NCBI GenBank assembly: GCA_943328365.2
Contig: CALPZT020000146.1
Location: forward strand, 1-5,353
From: Bifidobacterium breve
Lineage (GTDB): Bacteria; Actinomycetota; Actinomycetes; S36-B12
Length of the DNA: 5,353 nucleotides
Reading direction: 5' to 3'
Below are positions 5,202 through 5,353 of this stretch, in pieces. How positions within the stretch are numbered: position 1 is the stretch's first letter; the number at the start of each line of letters is the position of its first letter. The notes under the pieces were generated by a model. That model ran no database searches, was not told the DNA's origin, and saw only the letters and a list, made by a program, of their open reading frames with translations. The translations under genes and the position numbers were made by a program.

Positions 5202-5223
5202 GGGAAGTTCGACAATCCTTCCC
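5202..5223. repeat. 6-bp-arm inverted repeat upstream of the last gene
   Basis: GGGAAG (5202-5207) and CTTCCC (5218-5223) are reverse complements separated by 10 bases. The right arm reaches the expected -35 position for the -10 at 5244-5249, so this could be an operator for the rightmost gene. The arms are short. Confidence 0.3.
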
Positions 5224-5243
5224 CAGATTCCTCGTGCAACTCC

Positions 5244-5249
5244 TAGGCT
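5244..5249 (+). promoter_or_regulatory. Candidate -10 element of the last gene
   Basis: TAGGCT fits the actinobacterial TAnnnT pattern and ends 6 bases before the ATG at 5256, as expected for a leaderless transcript. There is no purine-rich ribosome binding site, and no clear -35 at 17 bases. Confidence 0.4.
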
Positions 5250-5255
5250 CGCGAC

Positions 5256-5353
5256 ATGCCGCTCGCATCGCAGTCCTCGCATGTGCTTGCACTGGGGTCT
5301 GGCGCAGCGCTCGAGTACTTCGTCGACGAGGGCGCGCCATCGGGCAGTTCATT
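5256..5353 (+). CDS. N-terminal fragment of an unidentified protein
   Basis: The frame opens at ATG 5256-5258 and stays open to the window edge (32 codons plus two bases). An in-frame TAG at 5244-5246 rules out a much earlier start. After a short Ser-rich leader, the residues read HVLALGSGAALEYFVDEGAP, a plausible start of a first strand and helix, but too short to assign to a family. About 70% of codons end in G or C. The opposite strand is also open here (a possible minus-strand C-terminus ending at 5244) with similar third-position bias, but its translation is Ser/Pro/Asp-rich and low in hydrophobics, so the plus strand is preferred. The gene would diverge from the transporter. Confidence 0.45.
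   Translation, partial: MPLASQSSHVLALGSGAALEYFVDEGAPSGSS

Noticed and set aside
1..5353. tRNA, rRNA, CRISPR, insertion sequence, transposase or riboswitch
   Set aside because: I saw no cloverleaf with a conserved T-loop, no regularly spaced repeats, no transposase motifs and no long terminal inverted repeats. Genes fill nearly all of the window and no gap exceeds about 115 bases.

Overview
The window reads as ordinary chromosomal DNA from a high-GC bacterium, most likely an Actinomycetota member. Four observations point that way: GC is visibly high (not counted) with strong G/C preference at third codon positions; two of the six complete genes start with GTG; candidate -10 elements of the TAnnnT or xACAAT type sit 6 to 7 bases before some start codons, as in leaderless actinobacterial transcripts; and the protein families are of actinobacterial type. 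The broken gene at the left edge ends in a Cys...Cys...Trp basic tail that I associate from memory with secreted proteins of aquatic Actinobacteria. I cannot name a genus.

Layout, left to right. (1) 1-168 (+): the last 55 codons of a probable exported protein. (2) 177-1055 (-): an aldo/keto reductase resembling E. coli YdbC/PdxI. (3) 1100-1699 (-): a HAD phosphatase of the beta-phosphoglucomutase/YqaB type, just upstream of the reductase in transcription and probably co-transcribed with it. (4) 1788-2183 (-): a YkvA/DUF1232 small protein, separated from the HAD gene by a strong 11-bp hairpin. (5) 2248-2838 (-): a carboxymuconolactone decarboxylase/AhpD-type protein with a CxxC motif. (6) 2939-3871 (+): a second aldo/keto reductase of a different subfamily, divergent from gene 5 across a 100-bp region holding candidate back-to-back promoters and two overlapping inverted repeats. 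(7) 3868-5142 (-): a 12-helix MFS transporter whose stop codon overlaps that of gene 6 within one CTAG. (8) 5256-5353 (+): a probable N-terminal fragment of an unidentified gene, divergent from the transporter.

How the genes may work together: two NADPH-type reductases, a CxxC redox protein, a phosphatase and an efflux-type transporter suggest general carbonyl/peroxide handling and small-molecule turnover. This is inference from families and proximity only; no shared pathway can be proved here. The divergent CxxC protein/reductase pair with its shared control region is the most credible functional unit.

I found no mobile element, CRISPR array, tRNA, rRNA or riboswitch, and nothing that clearly amounts to a new biological system. 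The items most worth a second look are the 2839-2938 control region, the His-to-Arg change in the CxxC motif, the dyad upstream of the DUF1232 gene, and the 14-bp palindrome upstream of the transporter.
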